From Haplosporangium gracile (taxonomy: Eukaryota > Mortierellomycota > Mortierellomycetes > Mortierellales > Mortierellaceae): a stretch of 54,223 bases of DNA. The stretch is from the NCBI GenBank assembly GCA_015499985.1, contig JAAAUF010000032.1:1-54223 (forward strand). The letters run 5' to 3'. Under the pieces are notes generated by a model. It was not told the origin of the DNA and ran no database searches. It saw nothing but the letters and a program-made list of their open reading frames with translations. Of this stretch, positions 44,933 to 54,223 are shown in pieces. The translations under genes were made by a program, and so were the position numbers. Numbering within the stretch: position 1 is the first letter of the stretch; each line of letters starts with the position of its first letter.

Positions 44933-45726
44933 ATATTTACCCTTTCATAGTACTTACTTATTGATTAAATAAGTCTGATCATAAACTCTTGTTTATTTTC
45001 TTAGTTGCTAGGTCTAGCTCTTGAATCGATTGCTGGTAATGGTTTGTGTGAACAAATGAAGAGATGCTATTGGCGGAGTGAAAGAGGATGAAGTGCTTGA
45101 AGAAGGCAAGGAAGTCATATCTCCGACATGATGTGCTGCCTACTCTCCGTTAGCCGAGTCGATGGCGTGTTTCCGAGCTTTTGTGAGTCGGCCTCTTCTT
45201 AGCGCCGTCGTCGGCTATGCCCTGGCAGCCTTAGTAAAGTGAGGGAAGTGAGAAAGAGGAATAGAGAGAAGAAGGGGAGAAATTTCAGGATCGGATGTCA
45301 ATCCGAGGGAACTCAATGTCATAATACACACAGAGAACTGACACCATTGCGTACCAAGGCCATACCACTATCCATGGCACCGATTGCAGTATCAAATGAA
45401 GAGAGATAGAGGGCTCATTTTGTTGCGTGGATGGTCCCTACTTTTGTTAAGGTGACAATCGAGTATACCTTTTTTTGTTATAAATATAATGGCTGTACGG
45501 CGTCGATCGTGTCCTTTGTCAGCTTTCTAGCCGCCACCCTCTCCTCCTCCTGTTCCTCTACTAATTTCCTTCTTACTCTCAATCCTCTTTGCTTTCTCCC
45601 TCCCATCACACACACTCATCCTTCCTCCCTCCTTGTCCTTCTTTCACATCCGTTGATCCAGTAATTTTGCTTTATCCGAAATACTCCACCTAATTTTTTT
45701 GCCTCTTCCCTTGTATATATCCCGCC
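44933..45726. promoter_or_regulatory. Intergenic between OPT copies 1 and 2
   Basis: 794 bp holding the copy 1 3' end and the copy 2 promoter. A pyrimidine-rich leader at about 45535-45650 and an AGATAG (GATA-like) site at about 45406 are visible. No ORF with recognisable content. Confidence 0.45.
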
Positions 45727-48206
45727 ATGACTGAGAAGCAAACCCTCGACACAGAAAAGGACATCTACACCCTTGGAAAGGCCAGTGATGCTGGCGGCGT
45801 CGTCCACTTGGATGAAGAACCACAGGGGAACTCAAGAATTGAGGCCGTCCGCTTGGGTAGGTCCTTGCACTCCACGAAGCTCTCATAAACTAAATAGCCG
45901 TCCTTTTTTTTTGTTGTTCACTGCTCTGACACTCCTCCTTTTTTTTGTGCAACAGTTGTGCCAGTGACGGACATTCCAGATCTTGTCTGCATCACCTTCC
46001 GCTTCTGGATTCTTTCCCTCTTCTTCTCGATTATCGGTTCGGTCATCTACCAGTACTACTACTTCCGCGTCGCCTCGGGCACCTTCTCAATCTACTTTGT
46101 CAACCTCGCCTCTTACGCCCTTGGTACCGCCATGGCGAAGTATCTCCCCACGCGCAAGTTCACGATCGATGGCTACTCCATGTCACTCAACCCTGGCCCC
46201 TTCAACATCAAGGAGCATGCCGTCATCGGTATTGCCGTCTCGACAGCCGCCACCTCCGCCTATGCAATCGATATCCTCACCGTCACCGATCTGTTCCTCA
46301 AACACAGAATCAATACCCTGGGTGCTTTCATTCTTATCTTCACCACCCAGTGCTTGGGCTATGGTATGGCTGGCGTCTTGCGCAAGTACCTCGTCTACCC
46401 CGCCGAGATGGTCTGGTGGAGCAACTTAGTCCATGTTGTGTTTTATAATGCCATGCATAACACCGACGAGTTCAAGGCCAAGAAGATGATCCGCGGTTGG
46501 TCGTATATGAAGTATTTTTGGATCTTCTGTGGAGGCATGTTCCTCTGGGAGGTATGTAACTTGCAGATGCATTACACCTCTACTCTATATGATTGCCATG
46601 CATATCTATGGAATCCCTAGTCACACCTATCATTTTTGTTACTTTACGTTTTCTTTAGTTTGTCCCTCAGTTCCTGGCCCCCATGCTCGGGTTCTTTTCA
46701 TGGATCTGCTGGATCGCTCCCTTTGACTTCAACATGTGGGGAATTTTCTCGACTTACTACGGCGGTGGAGTCCTTGGTCTCTCCTTCGACTGGACCTCCA
46801 TTGGTGGCTCGACTATGTGGCTTCCCCTCTCCGCTCAGCTCTGCAGTTACGGCGGTGTGATAGTCTCCTACTGGATCATGCTACCTATCTTTTGGGTCTT
46901 GAACACCTGGGACATGAAGAAGTTTGGTCGTCCCCTCACCCCTCGTCTGTACTTCAGCAACGGCACCCGCTTCTACGTTCAAGATTTCCTCAACGACGAT
47001 TTTTCACTCAACGAAGAGCTTTACGAGGCTGCAGGCGACAAGGCCATGATGACCCCCCTTTATGCTTTGGGCTTCTTCTTCTCTTTCGTTGCCTTGGCCG
47101 CCTGTATTTCCCATGTCATTGTCTTTAACGGCCACACTATTCTTAAGAGCTGGCGCACTGCTGTTGGACACAAGAACGAGGATATCCATACCAAGATGAT
47201 GAGAGCCTACCCTGAGATCCCTCAACTCTGGTACGCCGGGTTCTATGCCATCATGCTCGGTCTCTCGATGATGGTCTGCGAGGTCTATGAGCTCCAGCTC
47301 CCCTGGTGGGGCATGATTGTCGCTTGTACTCTGGCTTGGATCTTGACGTTGCCGATTTGCACGATGACTGCCATCACGGGATACGGTCCCGGTCTTAACG
47401 TCATTACGGAGTTGGTCTGCGGTTACATGCTCCCTGGCAAGCCTATCGCCAACATGGCTTTCAAGTGCTACGGTTACATGACCATGTCTCAGTGTATGAC
47501 GTTGCTCTCGGATCTCAAGCTGGGTCACTACATGAAGATCCCTCCTCGTGCCATGTTTGTCTCTCAGCTTTGGGGCACAGTCGTCGGCGGTATCTTCAAC
47601 TACATCACCATGATCGCCATCATCGATGCCCAGCGCCCTTACCTCGACGGCACCCAGGATGACCCAGCTGGTCTTTGGACTGGTGCAGGACCCAACATCT
47701 TCTGGGGCTCGGCCCAGATCTTTGGAGCACTTGGCCCTCAGCGCATGTTCAACTCAGACGGCCAGTACGGATACGCTTACTACGGTTTCCTGATCGGCGC
47801 TGTCCTCCCCATCATCCTCTGGGCCCTCTCCAAGAAATGGCCCACCGTCCCTTGGCACAAAGTGAACGTCTCGATCATCGCCGGAGGCATGGGCGGCTTC
47901 CCAAATGGGTTCGTCACCGGTGTTACTGGATCGGTCACCGTTTGTCTCGTCTGGCAGTTCTGGCTCTACCGCTACCACAAGAACTGGTGGTCCAAGTACA
48001 CTTTTATTCTCTCGGCTGCCTTGGACACCGGCGCGGCATTTACGGGCCTCTTTTTGTTTGTGTTCATTTCTGGTGGCATCAGTGACAAACTAAGGTTTGA
48101 TGCCCCCAGCTGGTGGGGTAACTATGTCTTCACTGATGGTAATGGTGAGTTCTTTGGAATCGACCGATGTGGATCATCAGGCAACTGGACTGGTGGTCGT
48201 CCTTAG
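45727..48206 (+). CDS. OPT-family oligopeptide transporter (tandem copy 2)
   Basis: Paralogue of the preceding gene in direct tandem; 757 codons. Exons 45727-45856, 45956-46551 and 46659-48206; exons 1 and 2 are exactly the same length as in copy 1 (130 and 596 nt), with introns at identical sites. The N-terminus MTEKQTLDTEKDIYTLGKAS is diverged but alignable. OPT signatures: SLNPGPFNIKEHAVIGIAVS and MKIPPRAMFVSQLWGTVVGG. The C-terminus is shorter than in copy 1 (ends ...GIDRCGSSGNWTGGRP). Intron 1 has a conventional GT donor (TTGG/GTAGGT). Differences cluster in loops and the N-terminus, so substrate preference may differ (inference). Confidence 0.93.
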
Positions 48207-50091
48207 CATTTTTTTTTCTTTTAGCATTAGACATATTCATTTCATTAGATTATCATTTCTTCCTTATCGGAGGCGCAGAAACAAAAAAAAAAAAAAAGCG
48301 TTCCAGAATTTTGACGATTGATCACTCATGGTTAATTATACAATTTGATTAAAATATTATCTGAAACAAATCGATAATGAACCGATCGCGGCTTACTAAT
48401 GTCTGGTCGCGATGTCCTGTTTGCGACTGGTTGCATAGGGGTATCTTTTATTCGTAGTAAGTATTACGATCCCACGGCAACACCCTTCGTATTCTCACGC
48501 ATAGAGACCGCCCGTAGGTACTTACGCACAAAAGTGGACCTTTATACACTTGTCCTAGAAAAATAAAGAAAAAGAAAGCCAGTAGGACTTCACTTCTGTT
48601 TGTTTAAGTGCCAACAAAGAGACAGTAGTTCTGTTGTTTGCTGATGAACAGACGGGTAAACAGTCGCATCGTTTGATTAGGGGCAACATAAGAAGAAAAT
48701 AGAAAGAGGAAATTGGCTGTATGTATGCGCCCATTTTGTGATGTTTGTATCCCTGAGGAAGTTAGAGTTTGATGGCAGCTGGATGGGCTTTCCCTTTTCT
48801 GGACAACCAAATTTCCGATCGGATATTGGATATGCTTCCCCCTTGTCATTGTCAATTTTTTTTCTCATCTCGGCTGTTGCACCCATCCGTTGCAGGACAA
48901 ATATGGGAGTACAGTGGATGGGGTGCTGCCTTCATGATTATCCATTATTTAACTCCCACCCATATTTTTTTTCTTTTGCCTTAGCCCCTTTGTTCCGACT
49001 GCGATCATTAAAAATTATATTATGTGATCACCCTTCCATCACTAAGTCCGGAAAATGGAGAATAATTCAGGCAACAAGCTCGTTTTTTTCCGTTTTTTTG
49101 GTCAGTCCATCTTCCCATTAGTTGATTCTTCAACAACCATCACCCCTAAAATCTCCTTCAATGCTTCTTCCAAACAGAGGAACTATCAACGAATTAGTCC
49201 AGGAGTTCACCAACCTCTTCACTCGCGTTCCCAGTACTTCCGGGAAGGCTTTGACTCGGAACTTCCTGTTGTCGTCACATGCAGAGCCGAGTTGCCTGAT
49301 TCATCAACTAGTACAGAAAGCAACACTCCATCCTTTCAACTCCAATCAGTCCAGAACAGGAAACAACATAACGACAGCGAACAACATACGCCTCCAAACA
49401 TCAACGCCGCCTTAGTTCAATGCGGTTCGACTGGACATTGGGGCATTTTCCTGTCAAGGGTGCTAGAATTACATGTGTTTGGTGCAAAAACAGGCCCGAC
49501 AATAAAGGGAGAAGGAGAAAATGAAGAGTAAAATGTATTGTAATGTTTGTAAAGTATCCCTTTGCTTCAAACAACGATCGCAATAGTCCTCCTTTGTATC
49601 ACACCCAACACTAAAAAATAAACCGGAGTTTACATTGTTCAGCACACAAAAATTGAGGTCAAAAATGGTCTAAATTTTTTCAGGTGGTCTCTGACGAAAG
49701 AGGAGATTGTAACTCACTACTCTCCATCCGAAGGTGGGAAAAACGAGAGGACAGGCGTCTCTCTCTACGACGAAAGGATATGTCGATGTCCTCATTCGTT
49801 ACTCTACCGGCCAGCGTCCTCTTGCACTTTGCAGTTCCCAACCAACAATGCGCATTCGTTCTCCTGCAATATAAGCTGTAGAGGGGTTTTCATCTTTCTC
49901 AATGGTACCTGTAGGAATATCCAAGTTGGATATGAAGCAAGGCTGATGGTCGTATTTTTTTTGTCTCTTTGTCTATCTCTCCTCTGACAAACACAGGCCT
50001 ACGTCTGCCCAGCCTTCCTTCCCTCACTCCCCCCTTTTCTCTTCTTTTCTTCCTTCTATCGACCTCCTATACTCATCCCTTGCTTCGTACT
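48207..50091. other. Intergenic between OPT copy 2 and the OPT pseudogene
   Basis: 1.9 kb. It starts with the 3' flank of copy 2 (a 16-base poly-A run near 48281). A short ORF with possible zinc-knuckle remains is noted separately at 49162-49530. The last ~110 bp form the C/T-rich leader of the dead third OPT copy. Confidence 0.5.
49162..49530 (+). other. Possible remnant of a Cys-rich (zinc-knuckle-like) coding sequence
   Basis: An ATG-led frame begins MLLPNRGTINELVQEFTNLF and stays open 84 codons. Farther along, in two other frames, are CGSTGHWGIF (about 49421-49451) and RITCVWCKNRPDN (about 49464-49503), which together resemble a C-x2-C-x3-GH...C-x2-C zinc-binding module broken by frame changes. 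No homologue was recognised. It could be a decayed retroelement or regulator, or chance. Low confidence. Confidence 0.2.
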
Positions 50092-51150
50092 ATGAACGAA
50101 AGACACGAACTCGAGTAGGACTATGCTGGCAAGACCCTGGATCTGACCAAAGACGAGGTCGAGACTCCCAAGATCGAAGCTGTCTCTTTAGATTCGTCGT
50201 TTAGATACGTCCACTTTCCCACCCTCCTATTTTTTTTGCAACGAATATAGGTCTAATCTTCCCTTGTCTGATCACATCTTCCATGTCGACTTAACTCCCT
50301 TTTTTCATGCATTTTCACATAGTCGTGCCAATCAGCAATGACTCAACGTTAGTCGGCATCACCTGCCGCTTCTGGATCCTCTCCTTCTTCTTCATCATCG
50401 GCTCACTCATCAACGGATACTACTACTTCCGCGTCAACTACGGTACCTTCTCCATCTACTTTGTCAACCTTGCCTCTTATGCCCTCGGTGCCGGAATGGC
50501 CCGCATCTTGCCTACTACAAACGCACCACCGGAGACTACTCCATGTCACTCGACTCAGTCCCTTTAACATCAAGGAACATATCGTCATTGGGAGCGCGGT
50601 CTCAACGGCTTCTACGGCTACTTACGCGACCGATACCTTGGCCGTCACGTATCTCTTCCTGAACCATCGGGCTAATGCATTGGGTTCTTTTGTTCTTATT
50701 ATTACGACGCAGTATTTGGGGTATGGTATACAAAGATGATGTGATCTTACCCCGAGGTGCCCCAACTCTAGTACGCCGTCTTCTACATTGTCATGGTCGC
50801 GCTCTCGATGATGGTCTGCGAAGCATATGGGCTCCAGTTCCCTTGATGGGACATCCTTGTCGCCTGCGTTCTTACCTGGGCCCACACCCTCCCCGTCTGT
50901 GCTATGGCCACCATCGCTGGCTTCAACCCGGATCTGAACGCCATTACCGAGCTGATCTGCGGATTCATGCTTTCTGGCAAACCCATCGCCAATATACATG
51001 GCCATGGCCCAGTGCATGAACCTGCTCTCAGATCTCAAACTAGGCTTCTATATGACGATTCATACGCGCCATGTTCGACTACCAGTGATGGGGCGCCGTC
51101 GTCGGCGGGATCTTCAACTATATCGCCATGTTCGTCATCATCGACGCCCA
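50092..51150 (+). pseudogene. OPT-family transporter pseudogene (tandem copy 3)
   Basis: Third tandem OPT copy, clearly dead. The N-terminal exon MNERHELE is followed by TAG at 50116-50118, yet the frame continues DYAGKTLDLTKDEVETPKIE. The expected splice donor at about 50192 is lost. Exon 2 (from about 50324) reads VVPISNDSTLVGITCRFWIL and GTFSIYFVNLASYALGAGMA. It then shifts frame near 50525-50560, so the NPG motif region is damaged, before SPFNIKEHIVIGSAVSTAS and NALGSFVLIITTQYLGYG. A large deletion (roughly 250-300 codons relative to copies 1 and 2) joins directly to the region matching YPEVPQIWYA, which contains further stops. The last similarity is to MAQCMNLLSDLKLGFYMTI and ...NYIAMFVIIDA near 51115-51150. 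The whole C-terminal third is absent. Confidence 0.9.
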
Positions 51151-52762
51151 CTGCGACGTCTTCATCCAAGTCCTGGAACCTCGTATATTCAAAATTCAAG
51201 TACAGCTACCCCCAGCAATGGGTCCCCTTCCCCAAAGCAACCGACCACCTTCCGACGCCCCATGACTGTTCCGTACGAGTGCTACAAGTCCCAAGGCCCC
51301 AAGCTCTATCTGAGAGTGCGCTCAGAAGACACCAACAACCCAAGACCCAGAGTCAATCAAGCGTGGATGCAATGCGGCTGCCCGCCCAGAGCCGTTTGTC
51401 ACTGTAGTCAGAATCTCTTTCCAATCTAAGAAATTTCGAATTACAGTCAAATGTATATATCGAAAACAGATAGGTAATGAGATTCTGGCTACAGGACGTC
51501 CCATCGGACGCAAGAGACCGCGTAAGGGCTAATAAGTACAATCGAAGTGACCGTGCGACGGTTGACGTGAAACTATCGGACCATGAGGGGCTCAACGCCT
51601 ATTGTTTACTGGTACCTACTAGTCAAAATACCGTACAAAGCACTAACCAGACAAATTAAAAATAATAAACAAGTCCGGGGGTCTTTCCTTATCAAAAAAA
51701 AAAAATGTCCAGCTGCCTTGGTTCGCCTTTTTGGGTATTCGATTTGTTTGTTTTTGTTTGTTGGTGATAAGGGAATGAAAGTTTTGGCTTTCAACAAAAT
51801 GATAGGGAGGAGAGAAAATGAACGGTCAAAGACGAGAGAGAAGAAGAGAGAGTGGGGGCTCATTCATAAAAAAAACCTTGAAAGCCTGTCGTTGATGACC
51901 TACGAACTGTAAAAAAAAAAGAAAGATCGACTCGTTGTCGCCTCTTCTACAAACCCGCGCCAAACGCCAACGACGCCAGCGTGACCCAGGATGGAACAGT
52001 TCCCAGTGTTCCTTTTGTAATTCCTTTTAGCGCCGCATACAAACACCAAGCATGCGGCTTTTGAAGCACAAAAGAAGAAAACACGAAACACAAAAGAAAG
52101 AAAGAGGCGAATAGGCGAATGCAAGGCGTCAATTATGTTGTAATAGATCGATAATATTCCAGATTCTCCACTTGCCAAAAAAGGCTTCCCACTCTTTGGC
52201 GCACAGGAGAAGAGAGTTGGCAAGGCGTAGGTGCAAAGATGCCACGCGAATAAATAAAAAAAAAAAATCAAGTCTCCTGGCCCTTCCTGCAGGTATTTGC
52301 TTTCTGCCAGCCTGTTGTCTTGCTCCTTCATGCAGTACTCTTCACAGTAATACCGTTCCTCCTTCTGTACCGTGATCGCTCTCTCCTTTTCTTTCACAGC
52401 CTCCACCTTGCCTTCTCAAAAAATTAGACACCGTGGGAAACTTGGAGCTGAATTTCAAATAACAAAAGTGAGATGATGATGACGGCTCAGCATAGTAAAA
52501 TATACACAACATGCATGTACATTATTTTAGTTACATGAGCAGCTCTATATGTGATTGAGTTGCAGGGGAAATGAGCGTGGAAAAGTGAAAAAGCAAAAAA
52601 AAAAAAACGCGAGTAATAAGTGAAGAGCGAAGGCAGAAACAATATCCAATGGTGAACTATTTAGATATCCATGCGACAGTTGTTGCGTAGATCGGCAGAT
52701 TTTTCTCGAGCCACTCCAGCAAAATTCGCGATGTTTGCAAATCATTTATTGTATGATGGAGG

Positions 52763-52784
52763 AACCGGTTTTGCGAAACCGGTT
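52763..52784. repeat. Perfect short inverted repeat
   Basis: AACCGGTTT-TGCG-AAACCGGTT: two perfect 9-bp arms around a 4-bp loop. Each arm itself contains the palindrome AACCGGTT. No gene adjoins closely. It could be a factor-binding site or a hairpin. Confidence 0.6.
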
Positions 52785-53231
52785 TTTGCATAAACCCGTC
52801 TATTATGTCAGTCCCTCTCCAGCCAATCAAATATTGCTCTCCATTCCCTTTTTTTTTTGTTGTTCGTTCATTATCGTTCCGCTCTGTCGGCAGATTCCTC
52901 AGTCGATTGAAAGTCTTCCTTGCTTGTCGGATTGTGGAGGACACGTTTTTCAATCCATTTGGTGCCGTTCAGTTGAGCGCCATTAATGGTTCTACAACAT
53001 TATTCGCGCAAAGGTGGAGAGCAGTTAGAAAACCAATGACAGATATTTAAAAAGCACCTGGCGCCGTTAATTCGCTGCAAAGGAAAATAAAAAAACACAA
53101 AGGGGCGAGGGGTGATAAAAAGAAAGAAAAGATGCCGTTCAAGCAACGAGATTCGCATTGACAAAAGGGAAAGAGGGCTGATATGAAGAGAGAAATTGAA
53201 CTCATTAAACAACTGGGAGGCATGACAGCGA

Positions 53232-53262
53232 GTGAGAGAGGAGAGAGGAGAGAGGAGAGAGG
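53232..53262 (+). repeat. GAGAGAG-type simple sequence repeat
   Basis: GAGAGAGGAGAGAGGAGAG units repeat with a 7-base period (GAGAGAG/GGAGAGA) over about 31 bp within a longer purine-rich tract. Confidence 0.7.
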
Positions 53263-54223
53263 GTGAAGGGAAGAAAGGGAATAGAATTAAAAGAAGCGGT
53301 AGGAAAGAAAGGAGGAAAGGAAAAAGAGAACAAGTGAAAATGAAAGAAGAGATGGATGAGGACGACCAGCAACAGTAAAAAAGAAGTAGTACAAAAAAAT
53401 TCGATGTGAGACAGGGTTAAGAGAGATAGCCTCTCGATGCGAAAACAAATCAGCGAGAAGGAGCGAACGAAGAAGAAACGGCAAGAACGTGGGCGTCTCT
53501 TCTTTCCTTTTCTCTTTTCTTTCTCTTTTTTTCTCTTTTCTCTTTTTTGTTTCTTCTTTTTTCTTTCTTTGCCCGTCTCTTCACCTGCCACACGCACACA
53601 TACTCCTTCACTCTTGGTTCTTTTTCGCCCTTCACCATTCAGCAAAGCAGCACTCGGTTCATTCTTCCTCTTCCGTCTCACCCTCTGCTCGCTCAATACC
53701 ACCCTACTTTCCTCTTTGTAAGTGCCATCAACCCATGTTGCTCATTCACCCACACACTCACACATTCTCTCTCATCCCTTGACCGCACATTCCCTTTTTT
53801 TTTTTAGAATGAACAAACACTGTTTGGCAAAAATACACGACACGAGACTAAAAGTCTCCCTGGAGCATGGTGCAGGGGGCGTGGTGTTTGTTTTTGTTTG
53901 GGCAGAGCATGATACACTAGCAGCATGCAAGAATGGCCATATATTTATTTATCAACAGATTGCCACCATTTTTTAGCTATATGGATGCATGTGTATATGG
54001 AAGAATGTGGAAGGCTTTAGCTTCTTGGAAGCCGAGTCTTGCTGGGTTCTGTCGCTCATTGCAGCCGTCCTGCTCCAGTCCCATTCCCTCCCTGCTTCCT
54101 ATTCATGTGTAGCCCCCTCCTTACACTCTAACTCTCTGTTCTATGCCTCGTTGTTTACTTTTTTTTCTCAGTGTATTTCATTGTCCTTTCCATTCTTGCT
54201 CTCGGGTCTGTCGCCCTTCTGTT

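Larger units (their letters stand above)
51151..54223. other. 3-kb right-end region without a supportable gene
   Basis: Low-complexity ORFs only. Features: a perfect small inverted repeat at 52763-52784; a GAGAGAG-rich simple repeat at 53232-53262; and long A/G- and C/T-rich blocks (53270-53360, 53495-53580) typical of leaders in this genome. The last 700 bp look like the 5' region of a plus-strand gene running off the window: a possible 90-nt leader intron at 53718-53807 (GTAAGT...TTTTTAG), and, after an acceptor-like TTTTCTCAG at 54171, a hydrophobic reading YFIVLSILALGSVALL. Confidence 0.4.

Noticed and set aside
43652..47528. Minus-strand ORFs opposite the OPT genes
   Set aside because: Antisense shadows of C-ending codons in the transporter exons, repeated in both paralogues.
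51900..52406. 168-codon minus-strand ORF
   Set aside because: Biased low-complexity sequence (poly-Phe and Lys/Glu runs) from A/T-rich DNA; no homologous pattern.
53205..53702. Long ORFs on both strands in purine/pyrimidine tracts
   Set aside because: Lys/Arg/Glu or Phe/Ser/Leu homopolymer-like translation is an artefact of the simple repeats.

Overview
The window is nuclear DNA of a filamentous fungus, most likely an early-diverging Mucoromycota lineage (Mortierellaceae would fit; inferred from gene style, not tested). Nearly every gene is broken by short GT...AG introns (about 60-400 nt, a few longer). Leaders are pyrimidine-rich, and the gene set is eukaryotic: FACT Spt16, dynactin Arp1, Bud13, mitochondrial ribosomal proteins and Gis2. 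A 647-base run of Ns (13120-13766) is an assembly gap.

Left part (1-11.9 kb): the 3' part of a DHHC palmitoyltransferase gene, then COX5 and mitochondrial uL16m on the minus strand. These are divergent from a seven-zinc-knuckle Gis2/CNBP gene. Next come a decayed multi-exon gene of an unrecognised family, about 2 kb of non-coding DNA with degenerate direct repeats, and the 40S protein uS2/Rps0. Then a non-coding stretch, the gap and a dead Tc1/mariner element.

Middle (14.9-39.1 kb): dense housekeeping genes. SPT16 (12 exons); a GNAT acetyltransferase pseudogene; a head-to-head pair of membrane RING-H2 genes sharing an intron position inside the RING; an EEF1AKMT4-like methyltransferase divergent from BUD13; mitochondrial Era GTPase divergent from queuine tRNA-guanine transglycosylase; centractin (ARP1); mitochondrial Mrp51; a CsbD-like stress protein; and an HSL-type esterase. 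A 141-bp near-perfect hairpin, a CRE octamer and a palindrome lie between MRP51 and the CsbD gene.

Right part (39.1-54.2 kb): gene-poor, dominated by a tandem array of OPT-family oligopeptide transporters. Two copies are intact with identical lengths for the first two exons; a third has decayed. One intact copy uses a GC-AG intron where its neighbour uses GT-AG.

Functionally the genes cover translation and mitochondrial biogenesis (uS2, uL16m, Mrp51, Era, TGT, Gis2, COX5), splicing and chromatin (Bud13, Spt16), trafficking and protein turnover (DHHC, Arp1, RING-H2) and nutrient uptake (OPT, esterase). I found no wholly new system. The most unusual items are the hairpin, the unrecognised pseudogene family, the RING pair and the decaying transporter array.
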